A DNA stretch of 64,000 nt from Symsagittifera roscoffensis (GCF_963678635.1 NC_087062.1:94649845-94713844); one strand, 5' to 3'. Shown: positions 31,752 through 45,252, counted from the stretch's first letter. A program made the numbers and translations. Notes: a model not told the origin generated them from the sequence alone.

Positions 31752-33848
31752 TATTTTTTATTTGGATAAATGGTCTAAAGATTAACCATTCAGGTCTAGA
31801 TAAGATTGTACTCAATAGAAAGTTCTCAGCGGCGCTTCAACACGTTGAATTACATTCTGTGCTAGCTCCAGTTGGTGCTCTTTCAATGATAATTTTTCTA
31901 TGTTGTCTGAGTATTGCTTAACTTGGAACAAAGTTATCTTTATGTATTATTTTATATACAAGTCGGAAATTGATTCTCGGGTGCACAGATTTTTCGAAAA
32001 AGGCTCCATGGTTTGAAAAGAATTGTTCAAAAACGGTTGATGGATAGAGGGATTTTCAAAAGTTATGGTCAGAAAAGGATGCATAAATGAGAAATGGGGC
32101 TGATTCATATATGGGGAAGGGAGGTTGTGAAGGGAGGAAACAATGAAAAAGCGGAACAACTCTGTCTGACTTTTTTCTCACATTCAAAATTTTAATTTTT
32201 CTGAGCGGAACGGTCGGAATGATGAGCAAAAAAAAACGGAATAGTCATAAGCATCGAAAAGTTTCTATTAAAGCGTTTGCATGGATTACTTTTTTCTCAA
32301 GCTCCTGGCTCTTCCGCTCCAAATTGGCCAAGGAGTCATCATAATTGAACTGAAACGTCTGATTTTTGCCATATTGGCATTGAGAAAAAATTGCCAAAAA
32401 AATCGACCCGCATCATTGCTCTAAATGGAAGGCAAATATCACTCACCAAATTCGTCCTAATTGAGGCAAAAAGCTCAGCTGTGCAAATTAGATCGGATAC
32501 AAATTAACGGTGGTAAATTTTCTCAAATGATCTAAGTAATCATAGGTGAACACTTGCAGTTGTGTTTTATGGGGTTTTGATATGCGCACAGCCGCTGCCC
32601 CAAAGAGTAATATGGATTTCTTAAAATGTCAGTTTTAAGTAACAAACAGACGAACTCAAAGCCACAAGAGTCAATAAACAGACACTTTTAATTCATTATG
32701 AAAAACATCGAATTACTCGTGTACTTTGGTAGACTCTTCGGTGAAAATAATCTGAATCTTAATTTTGGCACTTAGATTAAAACTTAGCAGTAAAAAAAAA
32801 GTGGTTTGACTTTTTTTTTCAATCTGAGAGTTGTTGACTTGTGGTTTTCGGCCAACTGGCGGCTTATTTGATTAAAAATATTGGGAACCATTTTTCTATT
32901 TTGGGATCATTTGACAGCATTTTAATCAAAATCACGCAAGTCTCTATATACAAATATACTTCTGTTTTGTAAGCGATTTGTCTCCACCCTATATTCCAGA
33001 GCTCACTAAAGTGACGGACGGGCAAAATGGGGCTAGACTGCAATTTAACATAAATTTGCACCGGCTGGACTTTTTGGAATATTCCATTTTATTCCACTTT
33101 TTATCACTGATAGCTAACTTAATGGTTGTCACTTAGGGCCTGAATCAAAAGACCTTAAATAATAGTTATTTCCGAAATAGAGAGCTAAGATGAAATTCTT
33201 CAAAAAAAAGAGGAATTTTAAAAATGGTGAACTGATACTGTCAAAATATACGATTAGTATTCACCATACATAACATTTAAAGCCCATTTAGAGTTCTTTC
33301 TTTAGTCCGGCAAGAATCCCAAGTTCATTTTAATAGATGTCTTAATAAATCCCCATGTTCGTTTTATCCACTCATAAAAAGCAGCTCTTTTAGAGCAAAA
33401 AGTAATATGGTAAGAAATGGTTTTTTTCTCGATAAATAAATTCAATGGACAGAAATTAAGTGGGTGTAAGCTTCCATAAATGAGACCGCCCATGCCATGA
33501 TTGCAATCTACGGGTTTAAAAATTACAAAAGCGCCTATACTCTTATCAAAAACGTTAGAAAATGTTAAAATTCCTTTTCAATTAATTAGACGAAGAGGAT
33601 GACAGCAATGCATCACAGCAATCTATCAATTTTTTAAGCGAATAGCTCCTATAGCGGTCTTCAGTTTCTTTGTGGAAGTCACTTAATTGAATGACAGAAC
33701 AAATTAATTTTTCCATTCATCATTTAGGGAAACAATTATGTATCGACACTGCGATACATCGGATGTTAGGTGATTTAGGTAAAAAAAATATATGCATTCA
33801 TAATCCCAGCGTCGCATATTAGATGTTCTTTAACTTTGATATATTGTA
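31752..33848. other. Anonymous AT-rich sequence, no gene seen
   Basis: No recognisable coding region, RNA or repeat family. Short open frames on both strands have AT-driven composition only. Confidence 0.4.
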
Positions 33849-34544
33849 GTTTGAAGTTTGAATTATTTATTCAGCAAATATAACTAACAAGCATCAGTCA
33901 TAAGATACTCACAGGGATCGACTCACGGGCTCTAAGGCCCCTCGAGGAGACGTCCCATAAGGTAGACTTTTACAGAAGAAGTTGAGGAGAAAAAAAAGGC
34001 AGGAATTAGATCACTTGTCAAATATCAGGTGAAGGAGTTCAAAATTATCTGAGACAAAAATACGTTTAGTGTTTTGTACATATGAGTTCAATTGAGATTT
34101 TGACATATCTTTCAAGTTCTCTGGAAAAAGATTATTAGCCGAAAAAAATTGTAAAACTTGAGCACTTTAACGCTAACTGATTGCAATAAGCAGCAAGATC
34201 TAGCAGATTTTGAACGTAGCATTCTCAAGCTACGGGCACGAGTTTGCCTACAGTTATTTAGTTGATTAAAATCCAGAAATTTTAATGGCGATTTACCAAG
34301 TATTTGATAAATAACTTCTTTAAAAACAGTATCTAGAAACAATTCAAAAACGGTATCATTATTATATTCTGAAAACTTTTACGTAATGTGATCAAATTTG
34401 CGCCTAAAGAAACTGGTTCTAAGAATTCACTTTTGCATCAAAAGAATTTTGTTTAAATTTGTCTTGGACGCACATCCATAAACTAAGATGCTGTATGATA
34501 TTAAAGGTTTTGCATAAACTTGATAAAACTTAAGAAGAAATGTT

Positions 34545-35255
34545 CTAGAAAAAACTTTTTCTTGCTTTATAGAGAATTCCATTAAATTTAGCTAAATTTT
34601 TACAAACATGATCTATGTGTTGCTTAAAACAGAGCTTATTATCTACCGCAACCCTAAGATACTTGAAGGAGTTCACAACATTATATTTCTGATTCACCAA
34701 AGATATTTCCGATTCTTTTGAACTCCTTCCGAATTTGGATACTTGCGTTTTATCAATATTGATGGTTAGTCTATTATTTGTGCACCAATTTTCTATCGAT
34801 TTAAGGTCCTGATTAAAATTTTTATCAATCGAATTGTTTTTGCACGTAGTAAGAATCGTTGTATCATCAGCAAACAGACAAATTGAGTTTTCCTTTACTT
34901 TCTTAGGCATGTCGTTATTATAGAGTAAAAACAGCAGTGGACCTAAGACAGATCCTTGGGGTAATCCGAACGTAATATTCTTTAGTTGAGAGTTTTTTCC
35001 ACAAAAAGATACATTCTGTTTACGATTGGTTAAATACGACTGCCGAAAAGTGTTTGTTATACCGCGGAGCCTATAGAGATCTAATTTGGTTAGTAAATTG
35101 GAGTGATCAATTGTGTCAAAAGCCTTTTTAAGATCTACAAAACCCCCTAATCCAGATTTTTTATCATCTATACAGTGACGCATTATTTCGATTGCAGAAT
35201 TTATTGCATGCACACAAGAATATCTGCGACGGAACCCAAACTGTTCAGGCACCAA
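34545..35255 (-). pseudogene. Catalytic part of the non-LTR reverse transcriptase
   Basis: A 236-residue fragment with QFGFRR, FVDLKKAFDTIDH (first catalytic Asp), LPQGSVLGPLLF and FADDTTIL (the two catalytic Asp residues), then the thumb-like NKTQVSKFG and YLRVAVDN. All palm motifs are present. The fragment is cut off from its N-terminal blocks by stops, and the thumb/C-terminal part ends early. Confidence 0.9.
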
Positions 35256-35362
35256 ACGCTTGCTTTTGATATAAATTTAATAATGCGAATGTGTATTATT
35301 TTTTCAAAAATTTTGCTGAAAGTACTCAGCAAACTTATGGGTCCAAAACTGTTTGGCTCTGT

Positions 35363-35602
35363 TTATTTTCCCGTTTTATAAAATGGTAGTACTTTTGCAA
35401 TATTACAAATGTCTGAAAAAACGCCTGCATTAAAACATTGATTGAAGCAGAAATTTAAAAATGGCAATGTTTTTGGTGCACAAAACTTGACCATCCTATT
35501 ATTGATGCCATCATGACCGTCCGACGTTTTGTTTTTGAGTTTTTCTATAGCAATAGAAACTTCTGACTCATCAAATGGACAAAAGAAAAAAAGATTTTTC
35601 AT
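35363..35602 (-). pseudogene. N-terminal segment of the reverse transcriptase
   Basis: A 79-residue fragment with the region preceding the catalytic palm: LKNKTSDGHDGINNRMVK and IAKVLPFYKTG, typical of RT blocks 0-2a of non-LTR elements. Another break separates it from the catalytic part. Confidence 0.8.
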
Positions 35603-35827
35603 TTGCTTCTATGTCTGCAGTAGTAAAATTACAAGGTATATCGGTTGCAAGGCTTTGACCTACTTGCACAAAAGAGTTGTTGAAATCATCAACATCAATT
35701 TAACTACCAACCGAAGAAGTTTTTCCGAAACATTCTCTAAAAGCGTTGAAAAGACTTTCTGCATTGCTTTGCAAGTTGATTTTTCTATCATAGTAGTTTC
35801 TCCTGGTATTACGCATCAACCGGTTGA

Positions 35828-36298
35828 CTAATTTATACTGAGTTTTATAGTTGGATTTTTTTCTTCGGTTGAATTGTTAATCAGAAGCAAATGAAGTTTT
35901 CTAAATTGTCTTTTCAAATCAAGAGTTACCCAATTCTTTTTTGTTCCGGGTGACAGTTTTTTAGGAGAATAAATATTACAAGTATCTACCAATATTCTAG
36001 CAATTATTTCTAGAAAAAAAGTATCCAGGTTTTCAAAAGCTTTTGATAAGCGATGATTGAGTAGAAAAAGCAGTTTACATGCCGTAGTCTCCTCCAATAA
36101 ACATTTGAAATCTCGATACTTTCTAGGAGCATTAATATCAAAATGCCTTTCTAGATCAGTGTTAAGCAGCAGGGCGTAGTGATCACTGATAGTGCATTTC
36201 AATATTGATACCTCGTGATGCATCTTTGCAAAAATATGATCGATACATGATGAGCTATGGGTAGTTTCTCTAGTGGGTTCTTCGTTTAACAACTTCAA
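35828..36298 (-). pseudogene. Endonuclease C-terminal part and linker
   Basis: Continues the endonuclease after a frameshift between about 36,300 and 36,350. It shows PTRETTHSSSCIDHIF and SDHYALLL, matching the terminal S-x-x-D-H and S-D-H motifs, followed by a Lys/Arg-rich linker towards the reverse transcriptase. The start Met is only the first in this frame. Confidence 0.8.
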
Positions 36299-36326
36299 AC
36301 CGAATGATAGGAGTAAGTTTTTATAG

Positions 36327-36863
36327 TCAACTAAAAAAGAGGAATTTTTTCAAAATATCGACATTAAGATCACCACAAAATAATATTTCTTCTTTGATCT
36401 GAGATACATCATGAAGTAGGGAATCCAAATTCAACAAAAAAGTTTCCCGATTCATTGATGATGCTTTGTATAATACGCAAAAGTGCTTTTTCGAATGATC
36501 ATTTTCAACAGTTATCATTAGATTTTCAATATCATTATCAAAGTTTTTTGAAGAAGCCGTTAAATCATTTTTAACAAAGCAAGCAATACCCCCTCCCTTT
36601 TTACCAACCCTATTTTTGGGTATGATTGTCTGATAGCCATCAATGCTGTAAAGTCCTATTAGATCATTATCAGTAAGCCATGTTTCACATAAAGCTATCA
36701 ATGCTGGAGCATTTTTTAGTCTGTCTAACTCCACTTTCAATAGATCATGATGGCATCTAAGTGATTGTATATTGAGAAAGAAGAGATAATCTTTCTCAAG
36801 TATTCCACCTTTTTCCCTGTAGTCTAATAACTCTTCGTTTGAGCCACAGAAAGAATCAAGCAT
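36327..36863 (-). pseudogene. Endonuclease N-terminal part of the CR1/L2-like element
   Basis: A 178-residue fragment with the order of endonuclease motifs of non-LTR elements: FLNIQSLR (catalytic Asn), CETWL (metal-binding Glu), KGGGIACFVK and CGDLNVD. The frame breaks immediately after the GDLN motif. In an intact element this domain nicks target DNA to prime reverse transcription. No N-terminal extension is visible. Confidence 0.85.
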
Positions 36864-38460
36864 TACTAACTCACTGATCTAGAAGCTTCACTTGAAAAAC
36901 TACTGTAGCAATATTTGAAATCGGCAGCTTTCGAATGATGTTTTCTTTAATTTTGTAAGATATTGATTCAAATCTTCAAAAATATCATATCTGGCTCCTC
37001 TTCTTCCGGTTTATGTACCAAAAAAAAACAAAAGCTTCAGAGCAAAAAACGAACAAATGAAACTATCCAAGAGATCTTTTTTGAAATTTTTAGCTTGCTT
37101 ATTTGTTGTATTTTCAATTTTAGCCAATTTTACCGAAATAAAAACCTCAAAGAACATAGAAAGAACATCAACTAAGAACTGCTTATTGAATTATTGAATT
37201 CATTGGAAAAAACGCATCGAAAAAATCATTTAAACATTTGCGTCATTTGAACGTCATTTGAACATTTGCAATTGAAAGTACTTGGTTGTAGAAATAAATG
37301 AAAAGCTCAAAAAAATTTACCATTTCAAATATAATCAAAAAAATCTATTTCTTGATCTTGAGTGTTCTTTGACTGAAACCCCAAATAATGAATTTCTGTG
37401 ATGTTTAATTTCGATCATTTTCGAAGAGTGGGCGATCGCTATGGCGTTGAATGGCTTTTTCAGCCCATTTTAGGTACCTGAAAAACTTGTTGAAAATAAT
37501 GTTATCTTATCAACGCCTTTTTAGCTTTGATTTGGATTTTAAAAACAAAATTTAAAAAGTTGTCCATGTTTTGAGATATTGGGCTTAGTTTTTAAATTTT
37601 ACAAGCGTACTTAATTGTAACAAACATACTTAACAAGCGTACTTAAAATGATCTTCTAGCTATTATTTTCTGAATTTTTGTTTAATTAACTAATTCAGAC
37701 TTACTTCATAAACCAAAACAAATAAGAAATAAGGAAAAACAGTCCAACAATTTCAAAAAAACAATTGAAACAAAAAAAACGTGGTCAAAAAAATCTGTGC
37801 TATTTTTGCTATTACTGCCAAATTTTTTTTACTGGTACTTGGAACAAAAAATCCAGCGGACATTTTTACGAATGAGATGAGTTTTTTGAATTTGGATTTA
37901 AAAGACTTCTTTGTCAACGACATTATTTGACAAAAAAACGCTGTTGAGGAAGTTGTTTAATTGAGAACTAATAAATAGACTAATAGTATTAACCAGCTCT
38001 AAACAAAAATTTCATTGTGATACATCGGCTTTCCAGAATACCAGAATAACTTGCTGATTTTATATATTTAAGCTAAAGCTTTTTCAAACCAAAACGTCTG
38101 TCAAAACAACCTAATCCGATAACTTCGTTTCTCAGAATAACAACATCCCATATTCTTCAACCGCCTTTGGTGTTTCAATTGACACTTGATTTTTAAAGTT
38201 CATTTAAAGCTTTGTCGGATTTACAGACAATTAAATTCGCACCAGAAATCAACGTTTACAAAAAGTGAAACGGAGCTTTTCAATACTTGCGATACAACAC
38301 GATCATAAAAAGCAGAAGTAAAAAAAATGAAAAATGTTGAGAAAACTTTGTGAACCAAAATTTTCGTATGCCTCGATGAAGGACACCTAGAACCCACTGA
38401 AGTTACGTGTTTGAGATTTTTTGACTTTGTCAAAAAGATGCGGGACGAAAGCGTGATTTC
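36864..38460. other. Anonymous AT-rich sequence
   Basis: No gene recognised. The first few hundred bases could be 5' noncoding sequence of the minus-strand retrotransposon. AACGTCATTTGAACATTTGC-like repeats near 37,235-37,270 are minor. Confidence 0.4.
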
Positions 38461-39430
38461 AGAAATTGGACTTTGCCCAAAATCTTAGTTGTTTCTCTAA
38501 TAAAATGAGTAAAACTTTTTGAGATTTTGGAATTTTCCCAAAGACATTAGTATTTGCTTACAAAAAAATAAGGAGAAGCCTCTTCTGCAGGAAAAATTCG
38601 CTCAACCGCTTCTTTGATTTAAAATTTTCATCTCAGATTTGATAGGGTAGTTTTTAAAAAGATTCAAAAAGTTTCCAAAAAACGTTCAAATTCAAAAATC
38701 TTCTTTCCGGAAACCTTAACTTTTTTGCTAAAAGTAGCTTATGACCGGGGAAAAAGTGTTCCCAAATTTTGGTTTCTTGATTGAAGATCTAACAAGAGAA
38801 TCGGCAGCGTAATTTTCAAAACTTCCAAAATGTAAAAAAAAACTTCCAAAAAATGGTCAAAGTTTCAAAACTTTTACCTGTTCACTGGTTTAAAGGCAAA
38901 TCTGTTTTAAAAAAAAAAAATTCAAGCAAATTGTAAAAGCAATCTTTCAATAACATGTTTTGTCGATTGAACCTATGATATCAAATTTGGCAGGATAGTT
39001 ATCGAGAAATGTCCAAACAACGGTCAACAATCAAAAAGTTGACGTTTCCGACAATCATAGCTTTTTAATCTAAAAATTTTTGATTTTTCCGAGGGCTATG
39101 ACTTTTTGTTTGAAAAAAATTTGAGCGTAGCTGCGTATGCAAAGGAGTTGCCCATAACTCTTTTTTTGGATTGACCGAAAATTTTCAGATATGGGAGGGT
39201 ATTTTATGGTAAAATTCATAATAATTAGAAAAAACGCTCAAAACGTCAAAATATTCCCCTACAGGCTTTTTCGAAGACTGTAGACAAAAGCTTAAAGCCA
39301 AAACAAGACCAATGGAGTATGTAAGCACACAAGAACTTAGGCGGTTTTTCTATGGATATCCTTTTTTCGAAAGCCGATAAAGGGTTTTTGAGAATTAAGT
39401 TACATTTTAAAAAATTGCTATAACAAGTGA
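38461..39430. repeat. Possible heavily decayed repeat array
   Basis: Blocks such as TTCCAAAAAACGTTCAAA, TTGGTTTCTTGATTGAA and GATATCAAATTTGGCAGGAT-like phrases recur in altered form roughly every 200 bases. The text reads as an old tandem array in AT-rich DNA, but divergence makes unit limits impossible to fix by eye. Confidence 0.3.
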
Positions 39431-41142
39431 TGAAATTTTCCAAATCGTCTCAAAGAAAATACAATAATAAATCCCATATATTTTCAATATAACTGTTTTT
39501 ATCAAACAGGAATTCTCTACAAACATACCAAGCAAGAAATTCCAAAAAAATCAAAGTAGCAACTTCACAAACTCACGAAGTGGAAACAAGGCCACAAATT
39601 TTTGAGCAGGCATCAGTTGAGTAAAAAAAAAACTGATTCTGTAAAGAAACATTTACAAGTTTCAAGTCCCCTGAAACTACCCCTTATTAACTAGTACCTA
39701 CACAGAAGTTAAATTTGAGTATTCATGAAACTGAGCATATCAGCTGCATAGTGATTCAACTGATTTTGCTTAACTAGTTTTTAACCCAAAATTGAAGTCT
39801 ATATTCCTGTTTGATAACGCTTGCTAATCGCAAGCTTAATTCTTTTGCACTTCAATTAAATTAGAGCGCCTTATTTTTAAAAAGTTTCCAAAAAAGTATG
39901 TAAAAAAGTCTACATTCCGATTTGATAACGCTTGCTTACAAGCTTAATTACTAATTGAAATGTTCTGTTAACAAGAGAGTCATTAATTTCAAGGGCTATC
40001 AAGTTTAAAGAAGCATAAGTGCTGTTGCTTCGGCTTCAATCATTGATGAGAAATTTAAAAGATATATGACCACAAGGAGCAACAAAGGTTTCCTAAATCA
40101 TCTTGCTCTCAATGAATTTTTGTGATTTCAGTTTTTTACTCGGTAAACACTCCCCAAATATTTGTTCGAAACAACACCGATATAGTTTTAATTACAATTT
40201 TATGAGTTAACCGTTGAAACAATTTTCAAGTTTTCAAAAATAATAATAATATTTTTTATGCTTCTTATTTATGCTTCTTTGATTTAACATCATTTCTTTT
40301 GTTTGAATCAGCACAATCAGTATAACAGAGCGTTTTCCGGAAACGATTCGCTTTTTTCAAATCCTTTGAAAATTTTTAAGAAAATCAGCTAAAAGTTTAA
40401 ATAATTTGTAATTTCTTGTGTTGTTTTGTTTCTTTGATGTAATTAAAGACGTCGTTTTGTCTAGCTTACCTGCATCTGAGAAACTTTCAGAATCAAAAAC
40501 GTTGTTTAGACTTTACTTTTACTGATCTTTTTTTGCTGTGTAATCATGTCCTTGCATAACTGATTTTAAAGCTTGAGTTGTATTAAGAACACGTTTTAAG
40601 TCGTTTCCGAGGCATTTTTTTAAGCGGTTGACTTTTTGGTATCTTTTTTGTAAGCGGTCGCTTTAATTTCTCCACAGAGACAGGAAATGTTCTATTTCTG
40701 ACTAATTTGCGGGAAATAAATCTAAATGTTTAAAATCCTAGCCGGGGTTGATGTCCTACGATAATTGTCACTAAATCAGAAGTGCAGTTTTTTAATAGCT
40801 TTTCAGATAAAATTGAATGGTTATAAACCTTTCTCAGCGATATCTCAGCTAGTTTTGGCTTTTAATTCAGTTGAAACCCTGTTCTCATTGCGAGGCCAAA
40901 CTGTGCACTGGATAGGCGCACAATTTTGAGTCTGTCTGTTCCTGGATTCCAGAGACAAGTATTTAAACATGTTCCAAAATGTAAGTGGATTCCTTTTACA
41001 AGATTTACGTGGATTCCGCGTACATATACTTGTAACGTAAATTTGTCGGCACATTTAATTTGTTGCGGATTCTGAGAATGCTGAGAATGCACAGAACTAC
41101 TCATACATATATGTAAACGGAATCTGCAAACAAAAGGCGGAT
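39431..41142. other. Anonymous AT-rich sequence with one short duplication
   Basis: A phrase of about 50 bases including TTTGATAACGCTTGCT and AAGCTTAATT is present at about 39,800-39,845 and 39,918-39,955. No gene seen. Confidence 0.4.
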
Positions 41143-41720
41143 TCCACTTACAATTTGCGTATTCCACTTTCAATTTGCGGATTCCACTTACAGCTTGCGG
41201 ATTCCGCTTACAGTTGCGGATTCCGCAACAGCTCAATTCAACTATACAAATGTCTTATTATTTGTTTGTGGACTCCACAAACTGTTCTAGATTCCGCAAA
41301 TACGGTTGCGAATTCTTCAAACTCGCCTATTTTTGGAACAACTTTGAATGGTACAGTGTTTTAGGTATTTGTCAGTGGAATCCAAAACAGCAAACAGGAT
41401 CAGGAAATGTAGCAATGTTGCGGATTCCGCGACAAATCTGATTTGAGCCTGTTGCGGATTCCGCTTACAGTTTGCGGATTCAGCTTACAATTGCGAGTTC
41501 CGCAACAGCTCAATTCAACTATAAACATGTCTTATTATTTGTTTGTGGACTCCACAAACTGTTCTGGATTCCGCAAATACGGTTGCGGATTCCGCAAATT
41601 CGCCTATTTTTGGAACGACTTTGAATGGTACAGTGTTTTAGGTAACAGCAAAGAAGATCAAGAAATGTAGCAATGTTGCGGATTCCGCGACAAATCTGAT
41701 TTAGGCCTGTTGCGGAATCC
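41143..41720. repeat. Tandem repeat built on the palindrome GCGGATTCCGC
   Basis: GCGGATTCCGC or one-base variants occurs repeatedly. The longest form TTGCGGATTCCGCAA (41,214-41,228) is a 15-base palindrome. Two units of about 260-277 bases (about 41,195-41,449 and 41,450-41,709) share CAACAGCTCAATTCAAC, TTATTTGTTTGTGGACTCC and GCGACAAATCTGATTT. Open frames across both units arise from the motif itself and are not genes. Confidence 0.8.
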
Positions 41721-42023
41721 GCTTACAATGCACAGAATGCACAGTTTGGCTTCGTAATGCTAACAATAAAAATATCCTCAGAACTTTTTGAGAGTAATAA
41801 TAATTTCTAGTCTGAGTCAATACATGAAATCTATACGAAATATTTCAGACTGGAATCTTATAAGCTATCGATACGTCCTTCGCATTATGCCAATTTTGAA
41901 CAGCCAAATCAGCAAAAATCATCGCCAATTCACCGCTAACAAAAACTGCTGCTATAATTCCGGGCTAATCTTTGCTAGTTAAGTGCAATTATTTGCTATA
42001 GTGATAATGAACAATAGCAAAGG

Positions 42024-42275
42024 GGACAGTAGAACAGTGCCGAAATACAACAGTGCCAAAAATGAAAAAAAGTTCAACAGTGCCGAAAATTGATGATTTT
42101 CGGCACTGTTGAACAATAAATTTATTTTCGGCACTGTTGTACTTCGGCACTGTTGTGATGCCTTTAGAGGGGTGTTCAACAGTGCTGAAGTACAAGAGTG
42201 CTGGAAATAAATTTATTGTTCAACGATTTTCATTTTTGGCACTGTTGTACTTCGGCACTGCTGAACGCCCCCATT
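42024..42275. repeat. Palindromic cluster of CAACAGTGCCGAA motifs
   Basis: CAACAGTGCCGAA and its complement recur about ten times. At 42,072-42,114 a perfect 19-base stem with a 5-base loop is formed, and a second, imperfect foldback follows around ATAAATTTATT. Related motifs occur at 25,600-25,665. No TSD or defined terminus seen. Confidence 0.8.
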
Positions 42276-44555
42276 TAAAGATATAGCAATAAATTTTTGG
42301 CGCATTTAAAAATATGATTTTCTATCGAAAATCAATTTGAGTTCATGGCTAGAGCAAAATACCGCAGCTAGAAAAATGTTCATATATCTTGTCAAGGTGA
42401 TCATGTATGATATAGCAAATGCCTGAGTATGAATGGAGGTCAATTTATTCTAAAAGAAGTTTTTTCGTCAACCAATGAGTTAAGCCAAGGATGGTAAAAT
42501 TGCGAAAATCGTACAAGAAGAGAATACAATTCTATACTTACGTAATCGTAGAAATATTAAAAAGTTCGTAGTTTCAAATTTTACACGATCTGGTCTGCCA
42601 AACTGTATAAAAAACGAGGTTTTATTAATTTAGCTAAATACACACTTTTAATTACGGTATAACTAAAAAATTATTATTTTTTTTGGTAGCGCTCGACTTT
42701 AATGTTTCATGATAATTATTCTAAAAAACGCAGTAGAACTCTTTTTGTTACATTACAAAAAACAGCTATTTAAATGCCGCAATGAGTTACAGAAAAAAGT
42801 TACAGTTAGAAAAATCAATTTTTGGACAGGATACTACAAATCATTGCAAATTGTATTTTTTTACGCTTCTGAAAGCTTGATACATACTTATTTTTGTTAG
42901 GTTTACAAAACATGCTCTAATTGAATTTTCCTGATGCCTAATAGTGTAGCAATCTTATCTAAAACTAATATGGTTCTACAAAAACCGTCTCAAGGCAGAC
43001 AATGCTACATAAAGATAATCGGTCGCTGTGCAAGTAGCACAGAAGCTCCAATCATATTCAAGTAAGAAATTTTTTTTTCGTTTTTTTTTCCCTTCAAATT
43101 AGTGTCCAATTTAGTGCGTGGTTTGAAATGAGAACTATGCTATCACGTGTAAATTTAATGAACTAGACATTATTGACAATATTTGTCTTTTAAAACAGAA
43201 TTACAAACAAATATAAAAAAAAGTTACAAAAAGTATTAAATTTTTGTATTTTTTTTTTGCAATGATACACTAAATGATACATCCAAAACTAGTTTTCTTT
43301 ATAATAAAATTAAATTTTTCATCCGAAAAATCTAAAGATAAACATTCATGATACAATCTTCACTCAATCGCTTTACTCGCTCGAAACTAGACGAAAATCA
43401 AAAAAATTCAGACCGGTTTTTGTCGACAATCGGAAAACGGTTTTTCCATACAATGCGAATCACGACTAGAAGTACTTTATTATCATCTACTCACTCAACC
43501 CAGTCCAATGATTTTTTGTGGTATTTGATTTTGCGTAAGAAGCTACAACACCCAAATACAAAAATCCTCCCCATTTTCAATGGTGGGAACATAAACTTGC
43601 TTGCTCCGGGGGGCGCCTAAATGCAATACAGTGACTTTACCGACAATTCGTTGAAATCCATATCAATCACCTCTCTACTTTAGGGTTATGTGGTGGGGGC
43701 AGGATCCTGGCAACCCTCTAATTATTGTGTTTTACAATTACTGCAAATAATCCAAAAATTATGACCAAAACATGAAAAAAGTTATCAGATAAAATTGAAA
43801 ATAATTTAAAACTAAAACGATTTCAATGGTGAATAGTTACGCGAAAAACTTGTTTTGATAGTTGCTCCGACTTAATTTGTCGTATACTTCTGAGAACCTA
43901 TCTATTAGAGGGAATAAATTAGTATTACGCGCTCTCTTAACGCTCTATAAAAAAGGTGGTTGGTCAGTAAATCGATGTATCAGTAATTCGAAAACGAGCA
44001 GACTAGATTAGTAAACCAAAAATGCATTATTTGTTTACGTGTTTGAACTGATATTTGTACAAAATGACAATTTTTTTCCTCATAAAAATTGAAAAGTAAA
44101 ATGAAATAGCAAAACTCTTGGCATAAGCCTCGCAGTTTTAAAATTTTCGCTCTAGCTCAGGGAAAAAAATCTACAAATCATTCGTTCTGTAACTGATGTA
44201 AATAATACTTAAATTCATTCACTGACACATCGGTTAGCTGAACGCACTCCATAAAAACATGTTTCTGCAAGCAATTTCTCTGTAAAAAAACAGGCCGAGA
44301 ATGACGAAATTCAATATTGTATAATATTACCAAAGGCGGAACTCTTTAGTTGCTCAGAGTGTCTTGTCGCTTAAGATGACAGCTAATCACCTCTGAAGAA
44401 AAACTGTCCATTTTTTATTTATTCAAAGACTACGTTTTTTTCCCGAACACTATCAAAAATTCTCATAATCTAAAAATTAGATACGCGAAGCTATCAACCT
44501 ATAAAGCAGCAGAACTTTTATTGCGACGCATCTGGAGAAAACAACTATATACAAA
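42276..44555. other. Anonymous AT-rich sequence, no gene seen
   Basis: No recognised element. A 90-codon open frame at 43,348-43,620 on the plus strand has no domain I recognise, and its reality is doubtful. Confidence 0.4.
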
Positions 44556-44663
44556 CAGGGGCGGATCCATAGGATTACATACAGGGGCGATCCAGGGGGG
44601 CGAATCCCTGAGTAAGAAAAACGTTCGCTCCCCCAGCCCCGCCCCCCACTAAATTAGCCCATG
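44556..44663. mobile_element. Short, internally deleted hAT MITE copy
   Basis: Begins CAGGGGCGGATCCATAGG and ends CTAAATTAGCCCATG; only 108 bases remain. A second copy of the CAGGGGCGATCC end lies 28 bases in. Flanking octamers TATACAAA and TGTACAAA match at 7 of 8. Confidence 0.7.
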
Positions 44664-44671
44664 TGTACAAA

Positions 44672-45252
44672 AAAAAACATTTATGAGTGAAATTTGACTT
44701 AAAACAAATTGAATGAGCAGTTTAATTCAACCAATCGGCCTCTTTTTAGCGGGTCACTCATTTTTGAAAAAGATGATGTCAGTGCGCACCTGCAATTAGC
44801 ATGGGTTGATTAGCATGCCAAATGAAAAAGATGTTTTTCACAAGCCGGCGACATCAATATTTATTAATCTAAATTCCAATTCCACTTTGCCGAAAACTTC
44901 ATTAAGCGAAAATGAATTTCTAATTTCCTTTACAAGTCAATATCAAAGTTTAATTAAAATTTATAAAAATTTCTTTAAATTATCGTATGGTGACATGCGC
45001 ATATGCTTAATGCTACGCCTTCGTCAAAATACCCGCTCAAGAAATCAAACGGTTCTTCAACTATACCCCAGAGTGGGCTTACAAATTAATTAAAAATTAA
45101 TTAGGTACCACTCATAAAACTAACAAGGTATGTTTCAAGCTGGAATTAAAATAAAAACCCGTTCCGTCGTGTTCGAGATTTTGTAAAAAGAAGGCAAAAA
45201 TTAAACACTATCCTTCGAAAGTTAGAAATTTTAATTTAAGTTCTTCTTTAAA
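44672..45252. other. Anonymous AT-rich sequence
   Basis: No gene recognised. A 95-codon open frame at 44,806-45,093 (TTG start) lacks recognisable motifs. Confidence 0.35.

Larger units (their letters stand above)
33849..36863 (-). mobile_element. Decayed CR1/L2-like non-LTR retrotransposon
   Basis: On the minus strand an apurinic-type endonuclease is followed by a reverse transcriptase in several broken frames, then a 3' noncoding part. The 3' end reads GAATAAATAATTCAAAC with a short TTCAAAC repeat, as in CR1/L2-type elements that lack a poly-A tail. Frameshifts and stops separate the fragments listed below, so it cannot be active. No nucleic-acid-binding ORF1 is recognised upstream (above 36,863). 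Confidence 0.9.

Noticed and set aside
41155..41670. Four overlapping open frames with similar repeated peptides
   Set aside because: The similarity comes from the tandem GCGGATTCCGC DNA repeat read in different frames, not from coding constraint.
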